The notes beneath the pieces are model-generated. The model saw only the letters and a list, made by a program, of their open reading frames with translations. It did no database searches and had not been told where the DNA came from. Below, one piece after another: positions 49,701 through 60,052 of a stretch of 64,000 nucleotides of DNA. This DNA comes from Coffea arabica. Its lineage: Eukaryota; Streptophyta; Magnoliopsida; Gentianales; Rubiaceae. Position numbers and translations under genes: made by a program. The stretch's first letter is position 1; each line of letters starts with the position of its first letter. The DNA lies in assembly GCF_036785885.1 (NCBI RefSeq), contig NC_092320.1:17051557-17115556 (forward strand). The letters run 5' to 3'.

Positions 49701-51879
49701 CATATCTCTCCACAAATTGGTTATATTTTCTAAAAGTTCTACATTGCTTTTTCACATCCATTTAGGAACTTCTCTGGTGTATATGGAGTGCAATTTATTG
49801 TTCAATCCACTATCAAGGTCAGATAACAACTTTTACCCCCTATTAAATCGAGAAGAAAAAGTATTTTGTGGTTTAACTGTTAAACATAGTTCACTGAAAT
49901 TTACAGGGACCCAGGCATCTTGATTCAAGAACAAAAGCTTTTCTGAAGATGTTTGAAAATAAATTATATGAAATGTCCAGCCATGAATTCAAGGTGAGCT
50001 CATCTGGGCACATCTAAGTAATTTTTATCACAACTTAGCCATTGTAACGCTGCACTACCTGCAACAAATCTCTATTAGAGCTCACAGGTGAAGAGCTACT
50101 TTAGAGGACTAATTGTGTTTACCCACCAAAATTGCTGATAATGTAAGGATGATAAGATGTCTAGCTGTGGATTATAAACTTTCACATTACCACTATTGAA
50201 AAAGCAGAGTGTATGATATACGTAATCAGATGGAATTTGGAGAAAAGTTGTCAAATTTTTTCATCATAAACAATGAAGCCTGTGTATTTGATCATTTATC
50301 TGTTCAAGGTGCTATGCGTTATTTTATTTTATTTTTTTGATCCTGCTTAGACGCATTCATTATCTGCTTCTTGATTTATTTCATTTGCTGCTCTAAATCT
50401 CTTTTCTTTACCTTTGTTGTTTGGTGTGATTGTCAAGGTGCAATTCAAGTAGCTGTTGTTTATAAAATTAGAGCTTTAGTTGCAAACATAATCTAATTTC
50501 TGTACATGTTAATGCATTGCTTTAACGGGTGAGAGTGAGCAGGACTCCTAAGGGGTTTAATATTGTCACATAGTATTTCCTGAGCTGTTACCTTCCCTTT
50601 CTCATTCTTTGGTTGCATCTACTTCATTCATTGTTTGCCTAGCAAACAATGAATCTATGTATGAGCAGGGGTAGTATGTTCTGGATTAGTGCATAAGCAG
50701 AATTCACCATCCAATTAATGATCAGATAGCTGCTTACTACCAATTTTTCTATTCCCCACATCTGAATTGTTGAAGCTATATAGGTGCGTGCAATTGTTAA
50801 AGCATGAAATTGTTGGCTTAGTCTAATCTCAATCCCGTGGATAGTAGACACCAAATTGACACATGTTCTTTCACTATCCAGTTAAATTAATACTATTTAA
50901 TGCATCCAGCCTTCTATCTTCCAGTACAGCCATCCTCAATTGGTTCCGTGTTAAAATTGCAATTTACCTGGAGTGGTGGTCAGAAAAACTTTGTCCGGTT
51001 GAGAATACAGTTAAAAATTGTCAGACAAGTGCTACATCACATGCCTCATTGAGTGATGAACTACATGTTAGCTCATTCGTCTGTAGTATCTTGCTTTTGA
51101 TTGAATTACTCGAAGAATTATTTACCAAGTGGGCCATGTCCATTGTTTACATCTATTGCATTAAGAAGCAACTTGATGTCTCTTGTGCAGAGCAATGTCA
51201 ATGCACTCATAGAAATGAAGCTTGAGAAGTTCAAGAACTTACACGAGGAATCTGCATTCTACTGGTGCGAAATTGCCAGTGGTACCCTCAAATTTGATAG
51301 GATTGAACACGAGGTACTATTCTTACACATTACAATGAGGATGCTAGAGTTTGTTTCCATAAATGTATGTTGATTCCTATTTTGACTTGAGCATTCTGAC
51401 AATGTGAATTTGACGTTTTGAAGTTTTTCCTATTTGGGCTATTACTCATGATTGGCTGTCAATTCTGCTCTAGTTTTTGTTACTTGAGAATTGTGTAATG
51501 TAAAACCCGACTTGAATTCTGTTAGAATAATCCAGCAGAAACACGCTAGTTGAGAATAAGACATTGCTTCCAATGCTATTCTACTTTCAAAGCGCATTCT
51601 TGATGGTATTTTATCTTGCTATAACAGGTTGCAGCACTGAAGCAGCTGACGCAAGAGCAATTCATTGATTTCTTTAATGAACGTATAAAAGTTGGTGCCC
51701 CTAGAAAGAAAGCAGTAAGTGTGTTTGTCTACGGAAACTCACATTTGTCCGAGTATGAAGCAGATAAAAGTGAGCTTGTTGCACCCGAATTCCTCCAGAT
51801 TGAGGATATCTGCAGCTTCAGGAGGTCTCGCCCTCTTTATGGCTCGTTTAAAGGAGGCTTGGGCCACATGAAAGCTTAA
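34752..51879 (+). CDS. PXM16: Insulin-degrading enzyme-like M16 zinc metallopeptidase, copy 2 (complete)
   Basis: A complete M16A peptidase gene of 966 codons, close to the usual ~970. Exons: 34752-34874, 35067-35142, 37654-37721, 39251-39342, 39434-39507, 39629-39672, 39798-39849, 40742-40864, 40951-41063, 41751-41913, 42452-42544, 42771-42856, 43773-43859, 45598-45698, 46610-46712, 46824-46919, 46991-47180, 47438-47499, 47851-47955, 48795-48996, 49089-49297, 49546-49670, 49766-49817, 49907-49993, 51191-51313, 51628-51879; phases all fit. Zinc site: His64-Phe-Leu-Glu67-His68 (inverted HxxEH, split by the 2.5-kb second intron) and Glu145, 77 residues after His68 as in human IDE. Substrate-contact Arg782 and Tyr789 are kept in FHQLRTVEQLGYI. 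The start MEEETKTLE is the first ATG in line with family N-termini. The C-terminus is GLGHMKA, without a recognisable peroxisomal signal, unlike copy 1. Expected role: peptide breakdown; location may differ from copy 1. Confidence 0.97.
35951..36205. mobile_element. Probable MITE in the second intron of peptidase copy 2
   Basis: Bounded by GAGTGTTTTTCAAAAACT (about 35976) and AGTTTTTCAAAAACACCC (about 36187), an inverted pair, around an A/T-rich interior of CTAAAAA/TTTTTAAA words. The outer sequence GCTCTGTTTGGATT resembles other plant MITE ends. Borders are approximate. Confidence 0.5.
37260..37420. other. Promoter-like GC-richer island in the second intron of copy 2
   Basis: Contains TTGGCCCAAT (37287) and GGGCCCAC (37339), both carrying TGGGCC on the minus strand as in plant site II promoter motifs. 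TCAGCGCGTCAAACGCACGC lies at about 37391. It stands out from the very AT-rich intron. It could be a captured promoter fragment or chance. Confidence 0.3.
39573..39609. repeat. (CT)n microsatellite before an acceptor site
   Basis: About 37 bases of CT repeats with one interruption, inside the intron just upstream of the exon at 39629, where they extend its pyrimidine tract. Confidence 0.95.
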
Positions 51880-52365
51880 AAATTTCATGTTACTACCGAA
51901 TGAGTAAACTAAAGGTTGTTTGCAATCTTTGAGTGGCTCACCAAAAAGAGAGAAGGGAGATCTGAAGTTGAAGAAATGTTCTAATTCCATTTCACAAAAC
52001 CTGCACCAATTGCAACTATATACGAGTTCAAGGCAATTCGAGTTCCAGTAACTTCCGGTTCTGCTTCAACCACTATGGGAGTTCAAAATGTGACTCGAAT
52101 AGTCCCCAAATCCAGCTTACTAGAGATTTCAATTAGGTGATCTCACCTAATTCGACTTTCAAACTCTCCCTTATCCCTTAGCTGCCTGCATGTTAGATTT
52201 TCCACATCACTTGTTACATTACGAAGTCATTCACTTGCCCGTTGACCTGTTTGGTTTATTCTAAATTTGGGCTATATTAATTAACTTTCCTTCTCTTAGA
52301 AAATTTAAGCATGGATGGCTATTTGCTAGATACCATTTTGAAGGATGTGGTCAAATTATTGACTA
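51880..52365. other. 3' flank of peptidase copy 2
   Basis: About 490 bp of AT-rich sequence between the copy 2 stop codon and the first MITE. It presumably contains the 3' UTR. No other feature seen. Confidence 0.6.
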
Positions 52366-52916
52366 AGGGTCTATTTGGGGTTGAAAAGTACTTTACCTAA
52401 TAGAACCTTTAATAAAAGCACTCATTAAGTGTTCAAGTACTTTTAAGTATATTTTTTGGATACATAATTCGATGATGTTCGGATTTATATTGGATAAATG
52501 TGTAATTTTAAAAATTTAAATGTAGTTATCTCTGTATTTAGTTTATAATATATGATAAAATGATTAAATTTAATATTTTATATTTTAAAAGTACAAAAAT
52601 TATTTTAAAAGCACTAAATTTTAGCTTTTGTTAAAAGTGTTTTTTAACATCAAAAGTACTAAATGGTTTGTTTGGATTGTGTTTTATTTCTCCAATTTTA
52701 TCTGCTTACATCATTATTACAATTTCCAATACATCTTTTTATCTTCCCAATTACCTTTTTATCTCACACACATCACATCACAAAAAAAGCTACAGTAAAA
52801 ATATTCCAAATAAAACACAATCCAAACAAACTTATATGTTCACCAAGCACTTCAAAAGTGCTTTTAGCATCTAAAAATACTTTTTACCAAAAGTTTTGCA
52901 ACCCTAAATGGGGTCT
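52366..52916. mobile_element. MITE with long imperfect inverted ends, interrupted by a second MITE
   Basis: The left end AGGGTCTATTTGGGGTTG and right end CAACCCTAAATGGGGTCT are inverted copies with about four mismatches. Inward, AAAAGTACTTT and AAAAGCACT words on the left pair with AAGTGCTTTTAGCATC and AATACTTTTTACC on the right, giving a long hairpin. The smaller family A element at 52666-52831 sits inside, so this one was inserted first. Non-coding; probably hAT-type. Confidence 0.65.
52666..52831 (-). mobile_element. MITE, family A member 2, nested in another MITE
   Basis: 166 bp with near-perfect long inverted ends (GTTTGTTTGGATTGTGTTTT / AAAACACAATCCAAACAAAC). Reverse-complemented, its interior (ACTGTAGCTTTTTTTGTGAT, TGTGTGAGATAAAAAGGT) matches the element at 3631-3788. 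It has the cleanest ends of the family here, so it is probably the youngest. Confidence 0.82.
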
Positions 52917-53265
52917 AAGTCCTTTTGGTTGGTGTTATAACTCAGAGGGAAAATGCTTCATGTTCACCACTTGAATTTCTCACTTGGTACACTTGCATTG
53001 ATAACATATTACCAAGTAGGGATGGTGGACCATGTCTCATCTAATAAGAAGTAGACATGATATATCTCACCATCAGTCCTTGGTAATTAATTATTAATAC
53101 TAATACACTGTATGGCATGTCATGTGGTTCACATAAGACATGTAGTATCATACTACTTACACTTTTGTGATATAATTAAACATCGGCTCACTTTTTATCA
53201 AACGCATTTTTATCATATGCGTTTTTAGGGAAAGTTTACAAAAAGGCTTTGACTAGGTCCGTTTA

Positions 53266-53345
53266 GATTGCTATTTTTAGAAGTTTTTATAGAAAAATGC
53301 ATTGTAGTGATTCGATAAATGTAAAATAAAAAGAAAATGATTACA
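53266..53345 (+). mobile_element. Fragment related to MITE family A
   Basis: TTTAGATTGCTATTTTTAGA, then ATTGTAGTGATTCGATAAATGTAAAATAAAAAG, follows the order of the family A left half but is diverged, and no matching right end was found. Confidence 0.4.
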
Positions 53346-53901
53346 CGCATAAATTTTTTGGTTGGATTTTGGTCAAATAGATTCATGGGTAAACAAGTAA
53401 TTCATGTTACAAAAAGCAGTTAATCACGGAAATGATTTAGTCAAATAGGTTGTGTCGTGTCAATCCCAGTTTCTAAGAAAATACCGTAAAATGAAAAGAA
53501 AATCAGTACATCAATTAGAAAACGATGTGATTTATGTATGTTTTCCATATTTGGAATTAACGCATGCTTGCAGTTCACCTCCTTACCAGATAATTTCTCT
53601 TTATTGTCTCTGATCGTTCCAAATTAAAAAAATTTAAAAGGACAAAAAACACTTCCGCGAATCTTGAAGGTCCGATAATAAGTTGAAATCAACCTTCGGA
53701 AACTAATCAAAAAGTGATGAAGAAATTGCTTCTTTAGTTAAAGATGTGATAATTTCAAGTCAATTGTTTACCTCCTATTCTTTCTTTTCTGTCAGAAATC
53801 AAATCAATTTAACCAATAATCATTGTACTGCTTATTACGCCCAAAATTACGACATTTTGTGGAAATTTTTGGTGGCCCATTGCTATGGCAAAAGCATTGT
53901 G

Positions 53902-54051
53902 TGTTTGGATATTAAACTATTTAAAATAATTACTGTAATACATTTTTATAATGTGATGTATGTAAAATAAAAAAGTGATTATAATACATTGAAAAATATG
54001 TTTTGTGACGGGAAGAGGTAGATTATTTGACAAATAAAAACTATCCAAAGA
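53902..54051 (+). mobile_element. MITE, family A member 3 (diverged)
   Basis: Runs from TGTTTGGATATTAAACTATT to AAAACTATCCAAAG. The core AAAATAATTACTGTAATACA followed by GTGATGTATGTAAAATAAAA aligns with 3631-3788 in the same orientation. Ends are eroded. Confidence 0.65.
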
Positions 54052-54312
54052 AATGCAACATACACTACACAATAATATAAAACAACAAGGCCACTTTCAT
54101 TGCTTCAATCAGATCGACCAGACGCACCTATTTTTCTTCTTTGATATTCTTTTCACATGACCAAAATTTTTCTCCGCAACTGTTTCCATTAGTCTTGAAG
54201 AATAAACTGAAACAAAGAGACTTCCTGAATGTTACCTATGAGATTAAGAATGACACATAGCTCGTTCAGAGTACAGGATCAGTAATAATGCAAAGGAACT
54301 AATCACTATTTC
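54052..54312. other. Short intergenic stretch and 3' flank of the 99-aa gene
   Basis: AT-rich; presumably includes the 3' UTR of the small minus-strand gene. Nothing else seen. Confidence 0.5.
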
Positions 54313-54612
54313 TTAGTTCATTGCTCTGTACGTATCTTGGTCAATGAATAAAGAATTGAAATCACCAGTATCAAAATCCATGAAAGTCTCGAAACCACAG
54401 CTGGCCATAGAGGTTCTACCATGACTTGCCATGTTGCTGCTTCTGCTGCTATCGACCCCATGAATACGGTGGAACAGAGGGTGGTGGCGATGGTTTTGCT
54501 CCTCCGTGTTGGAGGGTGGATGGTAGTACATCCGGGCAGTCTGAGGACAGTGAGAATGAAACCTGGCTAATATTCTCACCCCTACATCCAACATCTCCAA
54601 ATACTTCCCCAT
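54313..54612 (-). CDS. Small conserved plant protein of unknown function (99 aa)
   Basis: A single uninterrupted frame starting [14 protein letters not shown], followed by [19 protein letters not shown] recognise this N-terminal block as that of a small plant-specific protein family of about 100 residues with no assigned function. A His-rich, low-complexity middle ([18 protein letters not shown]) and an acidic C-terminus ([23 protein letters not shown] region) follow. No signal peptide, membrane segment or enzyme motif. No intron is needed and the length fits the family. The next gene, also on the minus strand, starts 3.7 kb to the right. I saw no convincing TATA box. The call rests on the conserved N-terminal block; the role is unknown. 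Confidence 0.78.
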   Translation of the reverse strand: MGKYLEMLDVGVRILARFHSHCPQTARMYYHPPSNTEEQNHRHHPLFHRIHGVDSSRSSNMASHGRTSMASCGFETFMDFDTGDFNSLFIDQDTYRAMN

Positions 54613-55922
54613 TAGTGCCTTTCTTCCTCCCCTTGAGAAAACAATATAGTATGTGATGCTGTGTTTTCCACCGACAATTTTGTTTGATCAAATTGTGAAC
54701 AATGGGGATTAACTGAGATAGGAGTTGAGACTTGAGACCCCTTTAAAGAAGATCCCAATATGTGGTAAGAGGAAGACTCCTAGTGGTTCATAGAAAAAGA
54801 CAACTCACAAGTCATCCCCAACCCAACCCATAAATAAAATAACCATCTCAGCTTTCTGCCCAGTTCTTTCTTTTTGAGCTTTTTGAGTCATTCATTCCTT
54901 TCACACATTTGACTTGTAAATGTGGCTCAGGCGCTTTCCAAGTGAGACCAGTCCAGTTGGAATAGATGACCTCAAAACTGAAACGGTTGACAACTATGCC
55001 TGTATTCGCCTTTTCTGAAACACCTAGAGGCAGTCAGAGGACCGTGTAACATGAATGACTAAATTCTTAATTCTTCCCGTGAAAGATTCGAAGGTTCCAC
55101 CCACCATCAAGTACTAGTTAAAATTGTTCCAAAAAGGAAAACGTGAATAATGTTACCAATATGTTACATTAGCCAACTGACCCCCTCAAGAAAGAAACTG
55201 TACTGAATTGGCTGTTAGCGCTTGTTAAAGCCAGAAACTTTTTTTAGTTCATCGGTTGGGGGATATTTACATGAAATTGGATGGCTCAAACACCAACATG
55301 CATTTTCATGCTTCCCAAAGATTAGATTTAGACTTGGTGTTAGTGGAGAGCTTTTCTACACGTCAAGTAGCCGGTGCCATAATTATGGTGGTCAACTAAA
55401 CCATGGGAATACAATTCTAATAAGCTTATGCAGTGCAATAATTTTTTCTTTTGAATCACTTCCCATCCAACTCTTGTTTAGCCAGTCTTTTCAAAATTCC
55501 ATGTTATAAATTTTGAAATCTTTGGAGCAGTTCAAGATCTCAGCAATGACAAATCCCACCGCCATAGTCTAACCATTATAGTTAAAGATCTTACCATCCA
55601 AAAATTTCTATCTGTTCCTCTGGTCTCAATCAACCAGCAACATTTTTTTTTTCAATGGAGTACCCTACTAGCCATCATGTTCGCAATATATGAAACTTCT
55701 ACTACTTGAGAATCCTTTCAGGTAAAAAGCTACCTATGAAGTGGTATCATGAACAATCAATCTTTGAAGTACAAATTATCAGGTCCTTCATTTATCAGTG
55801 ACAACATATGAAGTGTAGAAATTCAGAAGCAAAAAATAGCGGGACAAGAAACCTCCAGCTTGGTTTCAATAATAACCACTGCTCTATTACCTACCATAAG
55901 CATCATAGAAGTTTCAAGAACA

Positions 55923-55957
<35 letters not shown>

Positions 55958-56184
55958 CTTTGGCCCTTTTTTGGCTCATGTTTGTAGAATCTAGACAAAA
56001 TTGGCCATCAAATTCGTAGGCCGTATTAAGTATTCCTAGTGTAATCCTGTACTTGCTGGGGAAAATATAATCAAATTTACAGTTAAACCCTTTTATCAAG
56101 CCAACATTAGTGCCTTCTTTCTTTTACCAAGTATGTCAATTTGGTCCAGCCAAAAATCTACAGAGCTTTCTACTGAATAAGATC
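54613..56184. other. Intergenic region between the two minus-strand genes
   Basis: About 1.6 kb. It should contain the promoter of the 99-aa gene and the 3' UTR of the winged-helix-like gene. An (AT)n run lies at 55931-55957. Open frames on the + strand at 55222-55509 have no recognisable content. Confidence 0.5.
55931..55957. repeat. (AT)n microsatellite
   Basis: About 13 AT dinucleotides following CATACATAC. Confidence 0.95.
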
Positions 56185-58337
56185 TCATGCAATCTGCAAA
56201 CAAAAGGTAAGCGAAACAATCATTTAACCAGTCCAAGATGTCCAAAAACTTAAGAATGGTAGCATACTAAGGTGCAATATTTACCATATAAACATAGGGA
56301 TCAGTACGGCCTCCTGCTCCAGACCTCTTAACCTGCTCTAGATTCAGCAATCTGCAAAACTGAACTTAATTAGATTATCCTGAAATTAATTATACCATTA
56401 TTAGCCTTCCAAAGTCAAGCTTAATTAAATCAAATTCTTAGACTGTTAAAACCACAAACCAGATTACCGAGTAAACTGTATGAAACAAAACCAGCTCGCA
56501 AGTAGCTATGCGATTGATAGCCCGATTCAGAGAGAAGGCACAACAACTAGTAATGCGTAATGGATTACCATAACTGATTACTAAACAAAATATTATTAGC
56601 TCTGAAAAATCAAGCTTAACTAATTAAAAATTTTCACAAAATTTTACTTCAAACCAATCTCTTATACCATACCAGCATAGATAAATTGTCAAAAATGAGT
56701 CACTAAATAGGCAACATGTCAGAGGTATAACCAACAATGCATGAAGTACCACGCTGATTGCCTTAACAAATTGAATTAGGGACGGGTCACAAAACAACGG
56801 CCCACATATGAGGTATACTTCAAGTAGGTCCCACTAGACCACGTGGCTGCTTAATTCATACGTGTCAAGTGTGTGTCTGTGTGAGAGAGAGAAAATTGTT
56901 TGGGCTCACATTCTCAAGGCCTTGCTGGTGCTGGGGCTGTCGCCGAGCAACTCACGAATCTTAACTTCGGAAGCGCGGCCGTGAGATGACAGAACTTTCA
57001 GAATAGCTTCGGCTCGGCGGCGCATGTGAGTCGAGCCTAGGATCGGCTTCCTCTTCGGATCCTTAGCAGGTGGAGTAACAAATCCACGTCCACCACCACG
57101 CATCTTCATCATCACATTGCCGCTGCTTCCTGCACTGGAAATTACGCTGCTGGAGCCATTGGACAAGCACGACGACGCCGAAGCTGAAACAGAAGCCGAT
57201 GATTCAACCTTCGAAGCCTGCTTCCTTGAGCTGGTGCGTTTCTGGCAGTCGGAGATGGACAAATTCTTCGATCGCCGCTTTCGAACCACCTGTACATTCG
57301 TCACAACGCAAATAAGCTCGAAAACAGGGTGAAACAGAGCAAAACTACGTAGAAATCTCCACCGAATTTTATTAAGCTCTATAATTCTTTTCTAAGTAAA
57401 TGAAAGAAAATGATACCTATTATAATTCAGGCCATAATTCAAGCATCGCTGTTCACGAGAATAAAGAAACAAATAGAAGTTCACAGTTTAAGACGATCAT
57501 CGCATGCATTGTAAACCAATAATACACCAATGATCAATTCCAAATTCAAACTTCAGTCGAACAATCGCTTTAGAACTTTGAATATATGAACTGAAATGAA
57601 TCGCGGTGCAAATTCAAATTATATTGAAACGAAATGAATCCTGATGCAAATTCAAATTATATTCAAAACGAATTCAACAATATCGAAGAACAACAGATGA
57701 CACATTGAATTCAGAGAATTAGGATCATAAAGCAGAAGATTCTACCATTAGCTTCGTCATACGTCTACTCATTTTTAATTAGATTTGACGAACATATATT
57801 GAGAGGTGATCATATTTCTAAGCTCGTACAAAGACGCAGTTTGAATCAAAATTCATGCGAAACCAGAATTCAGCAGAAACGTGCTAGGAAAGTTAATAAG
57901 ACGATCACCTTCAGCTTCATCGTGTCATGAAACTTGGAAACCACGGCGATCACTTTCACTCGCCGATCATCATTCTCGCTGGTCGTCACCGTCGACGAAG
58001 ACGAAGACGAACAGGTCCAATGCGACCGCTGCGACTTGGAAAGCTTAAACCTCAACTTATTCTTCTTCATCTTACCAGTACAACTTCTCTCACTGCACAA
58101 ATCAATGAGAATAACAATTACGATATTCCGGAAAACTCAATTCAAATTCAGGTAAATAAAATGAAATTTGAAGCTCTGAGATTATTATTCGGATTCATAC
58201 AGCGGCAGCGAGAGAGGGAGAGAAGGAGGCGGGGTGGTGATGGCGACGGAGAGAAGGAGAAGAGCTGAGGCGACTTCACGTTCAACTGCATTTGGAAATT
58301 CTAATGCTTCTTCTTTTGTTGCTTCTGCACCTGCCAT
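56185..58337 (-). CDS. Plant protein with C-terminal winged-helix-like domain, unknown function (258 aa, 5 exons)
   Basis: Exons on the minus strand: 58337-58201, 58092-57909, 57289-56910, 56351-56285, 56193-56185 (137, 184, 380, 67 and 9 bases; all GT-AG; phases close to 258 codons plus TGA). The start MAGAEATKEEALEF is followed by VEREVASALLLLS. Residues about 50-100 are basic and Ser-rich, with RRVKVIAVVSKFHDTMKLK. Next comes a Ser-rich, disordered stretch (SASVSASASSCLSNGSSS). The C-terminal ~60 residues, RRRAEAILKVLSSHGRASEV through LGDSPSTSKALRI to VKRSGAGGRTDPYVYMIA, look like a compact helix-turn-helix or winged helix ending in a beta wing. A nuclear DNA- or protein-binding role is plausible but inferred. 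The last coding exon holds only two codons and the stop. The ATG at 58337 is preferred because splicing from it joins the next exon in frame. Confidence 0.8.
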
Positions 58338-58470
58338 TTTTTGGTTTTTTGATAGAGGCGGGAGATTGAAAGGTGTTTTTTGAAATTTTCGGGGAATCGT
58401 TGCTAACTTTTTTTTGTAATTTTTTGATCTATTTTCCTTTCTTTCAAGCAACTGAAGAACTGTTTCAGTA

Positions 58471-58478
58471 TTTATATA
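58471..58478 (-). promoter_or_regulatory. TATA box of the winged-helix-like gene
   Basis: TATATAAA on the minus strand, 134 bases upstream of the chosen ATG, leaving room for a leader of about 100 bases. Confidence 0.6.
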
Positions 58479-58479
58479 G

Positions 58480-59089
58480 TAGTACTTATTTCTTTTCGCC
58501 TTTGAGAGAGTCATTTTGATTTGGGCTAAACCGTAAAGCTGGAACGGACTATGGAGGTCTGTTTACATGGGCTGGGCTAGGAACATGAAGCTTAGGCAGA
58601 ACAGATTATTGTTGTGAGCCACTGCACATGTTCGGTGGACTTTTTGCTGTGTCATTAATTACCCATTTATAAGTTTTTTTTTTTTACTGGTTAAATAGAA
58701 CGTATCAAACGAGAAGTCGAGAACCTCTTATTTACAAAAAATATCTGAATGGAAAAACATAAAATAAAATAACTGTTTTGCGAATATCAAACAAAAATTG
58801 GAAATGAAGAAGTTAAAATATTCCGCCTAATTTAATGTTGAGAGTCTAGGTATTCATTTGATCACATCCCTCCCCTTTCTGAATTATGTCTGGTTATTCA
58901 ATTTTCTTGAACTTTTACCAAATCAAGAAGAATCGAGCAGTAATGTGATTATTCAATATTGAGTAACTCATGAGGCATATTGTCCGAAAAAAACTAGGAA
59001 AAACTTCTCTCTCTTGAGAGTCGCACCTGTCTTCCCAAGTGTGGAAGTTCAAACTTTCAAAAACTCACACCTGAATTTCCCAATTCTTG
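58480..59089. other. Upstream region of the winged-helix-like gene
   Basis: About 600 bp of AT-rich sequence between the TATA box and recognisable LINE sequence. The 5' end of the LINE may lie here but cannot be read. No gene seen. Confidence 0.5.
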
Positions 59090-59094
59090 CCCGC

Positions 59095-59700
59095 CATAAA
59101 CCTTCCATCAATGAATTTGGAGAATATAACATCCCCTCTACTGAGAGGTACTGCGGTTAAGAAGCAAGGAACAATGAAATGAATAAGTTTTAAGTATGAG
59201 AGATGCCCAGATTTCTACTACAGACGTGGAGTAATTGGCCATAGTTAAAGGAATTGTAAGGCTTCTATTATAGTGAAGAAAGGATTATCTGATAACAAAT
59301 ATGGACCTTGGGTTAGAGCCAATTAAGGAAAGGAATCACCATAAAATGAGCAATATATAGGTAAAGGTAAGCAGGATAAAGTTGTTTGGGGTTTCAAAGA
59401 TAGGGAACTAGTGCCAAAGAAAACAGTGGAGTCTACTCCAAAACAAGGACAGGAAGAAACAAGATGAGGTAAGATTGGAGGATCAAGTAGATTTGAAAAA
59501 CTGACAAGGAAGAATAATGAGCGCACTAGCAATGTGAACTCCCCAATCCCAATAAGTGAAAAACTTAGCATGGACAAACTGAGCACTAGGGGAAATAAGG
59601 AAGATCAGGCTCTAGGACATGATAAGACCCACTACAGTGTCTTTGAGAAACAAACTGAAATGCAAGATCAGCAAATGTTAGAGGAAAAAGACTAACAACC
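59095..59700 (+). pseudogene. LINE ORF1 remnant with ruined zinc knuckle
   Basis: KYERCPDFYYRRGVIGHS, a stop, then RNC (59190-59257) aligns with the plant LINE ORF1 block that normally reads C-x2-C-x4-H-x4-C. Here both first Cys positions are changed (to Tyr and Arg) and a TAA interrupts it. ITSPLLRGTAVKKQG lies just before. The rest is acidic, Lys/Glu-rich sequence with stops. Confidence 0.65.
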
Positions 59701-60052
59701 AGCAAAATATTTCAGAGAGTAGAGTGGATAACACTATAGAAGCAGAAGACGTGATAGAGGTTGAGGAAATAAGCCTAGAGAATAAGCAGGAAGCAGTTCA
59801 GAAAATGAATAAGAGGATAAAAGAAATTAAAATCACCTATCATGAAGAGACTACCTTTGACAGAGATTGATAGGATGCTAGGAAATCAGAACTAAGAGGG
59901 GAAAGGAAAAGTTGCTAGACTGATACTGAGATGGTGGATGTAGTTATAACTGAACTGGTGCCTAAGAGGAATAAAGTGACAAACTTATCTTAAGGGAGAT
60001 CAGAGCTCAATGAAGGGGAGGAGACCAGCCTTACCTGATCTCCAAACTTCCA

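Noticed and set aside
55222..55509. 95-codon + strand frame between the minus-strand genes
   Set aside because: No domain, composition like intergenic DNA, no promoter or splice support.
56906..56908. TGA here as the natural end of the winged-helix-like protein
   Set aside because: The bases form a donor site (AAT|GTGAGC), and splicing to 56351 continues the conserved domain in frame.
58338..58514. Start codon at 58514 for the winged-helix-like gene
   Set aside because: It lies upstream of the TATA box and adds a Lys/Asn-rich leader unlike the rest; the ATG at 58337 fits the promoter and splice phase.
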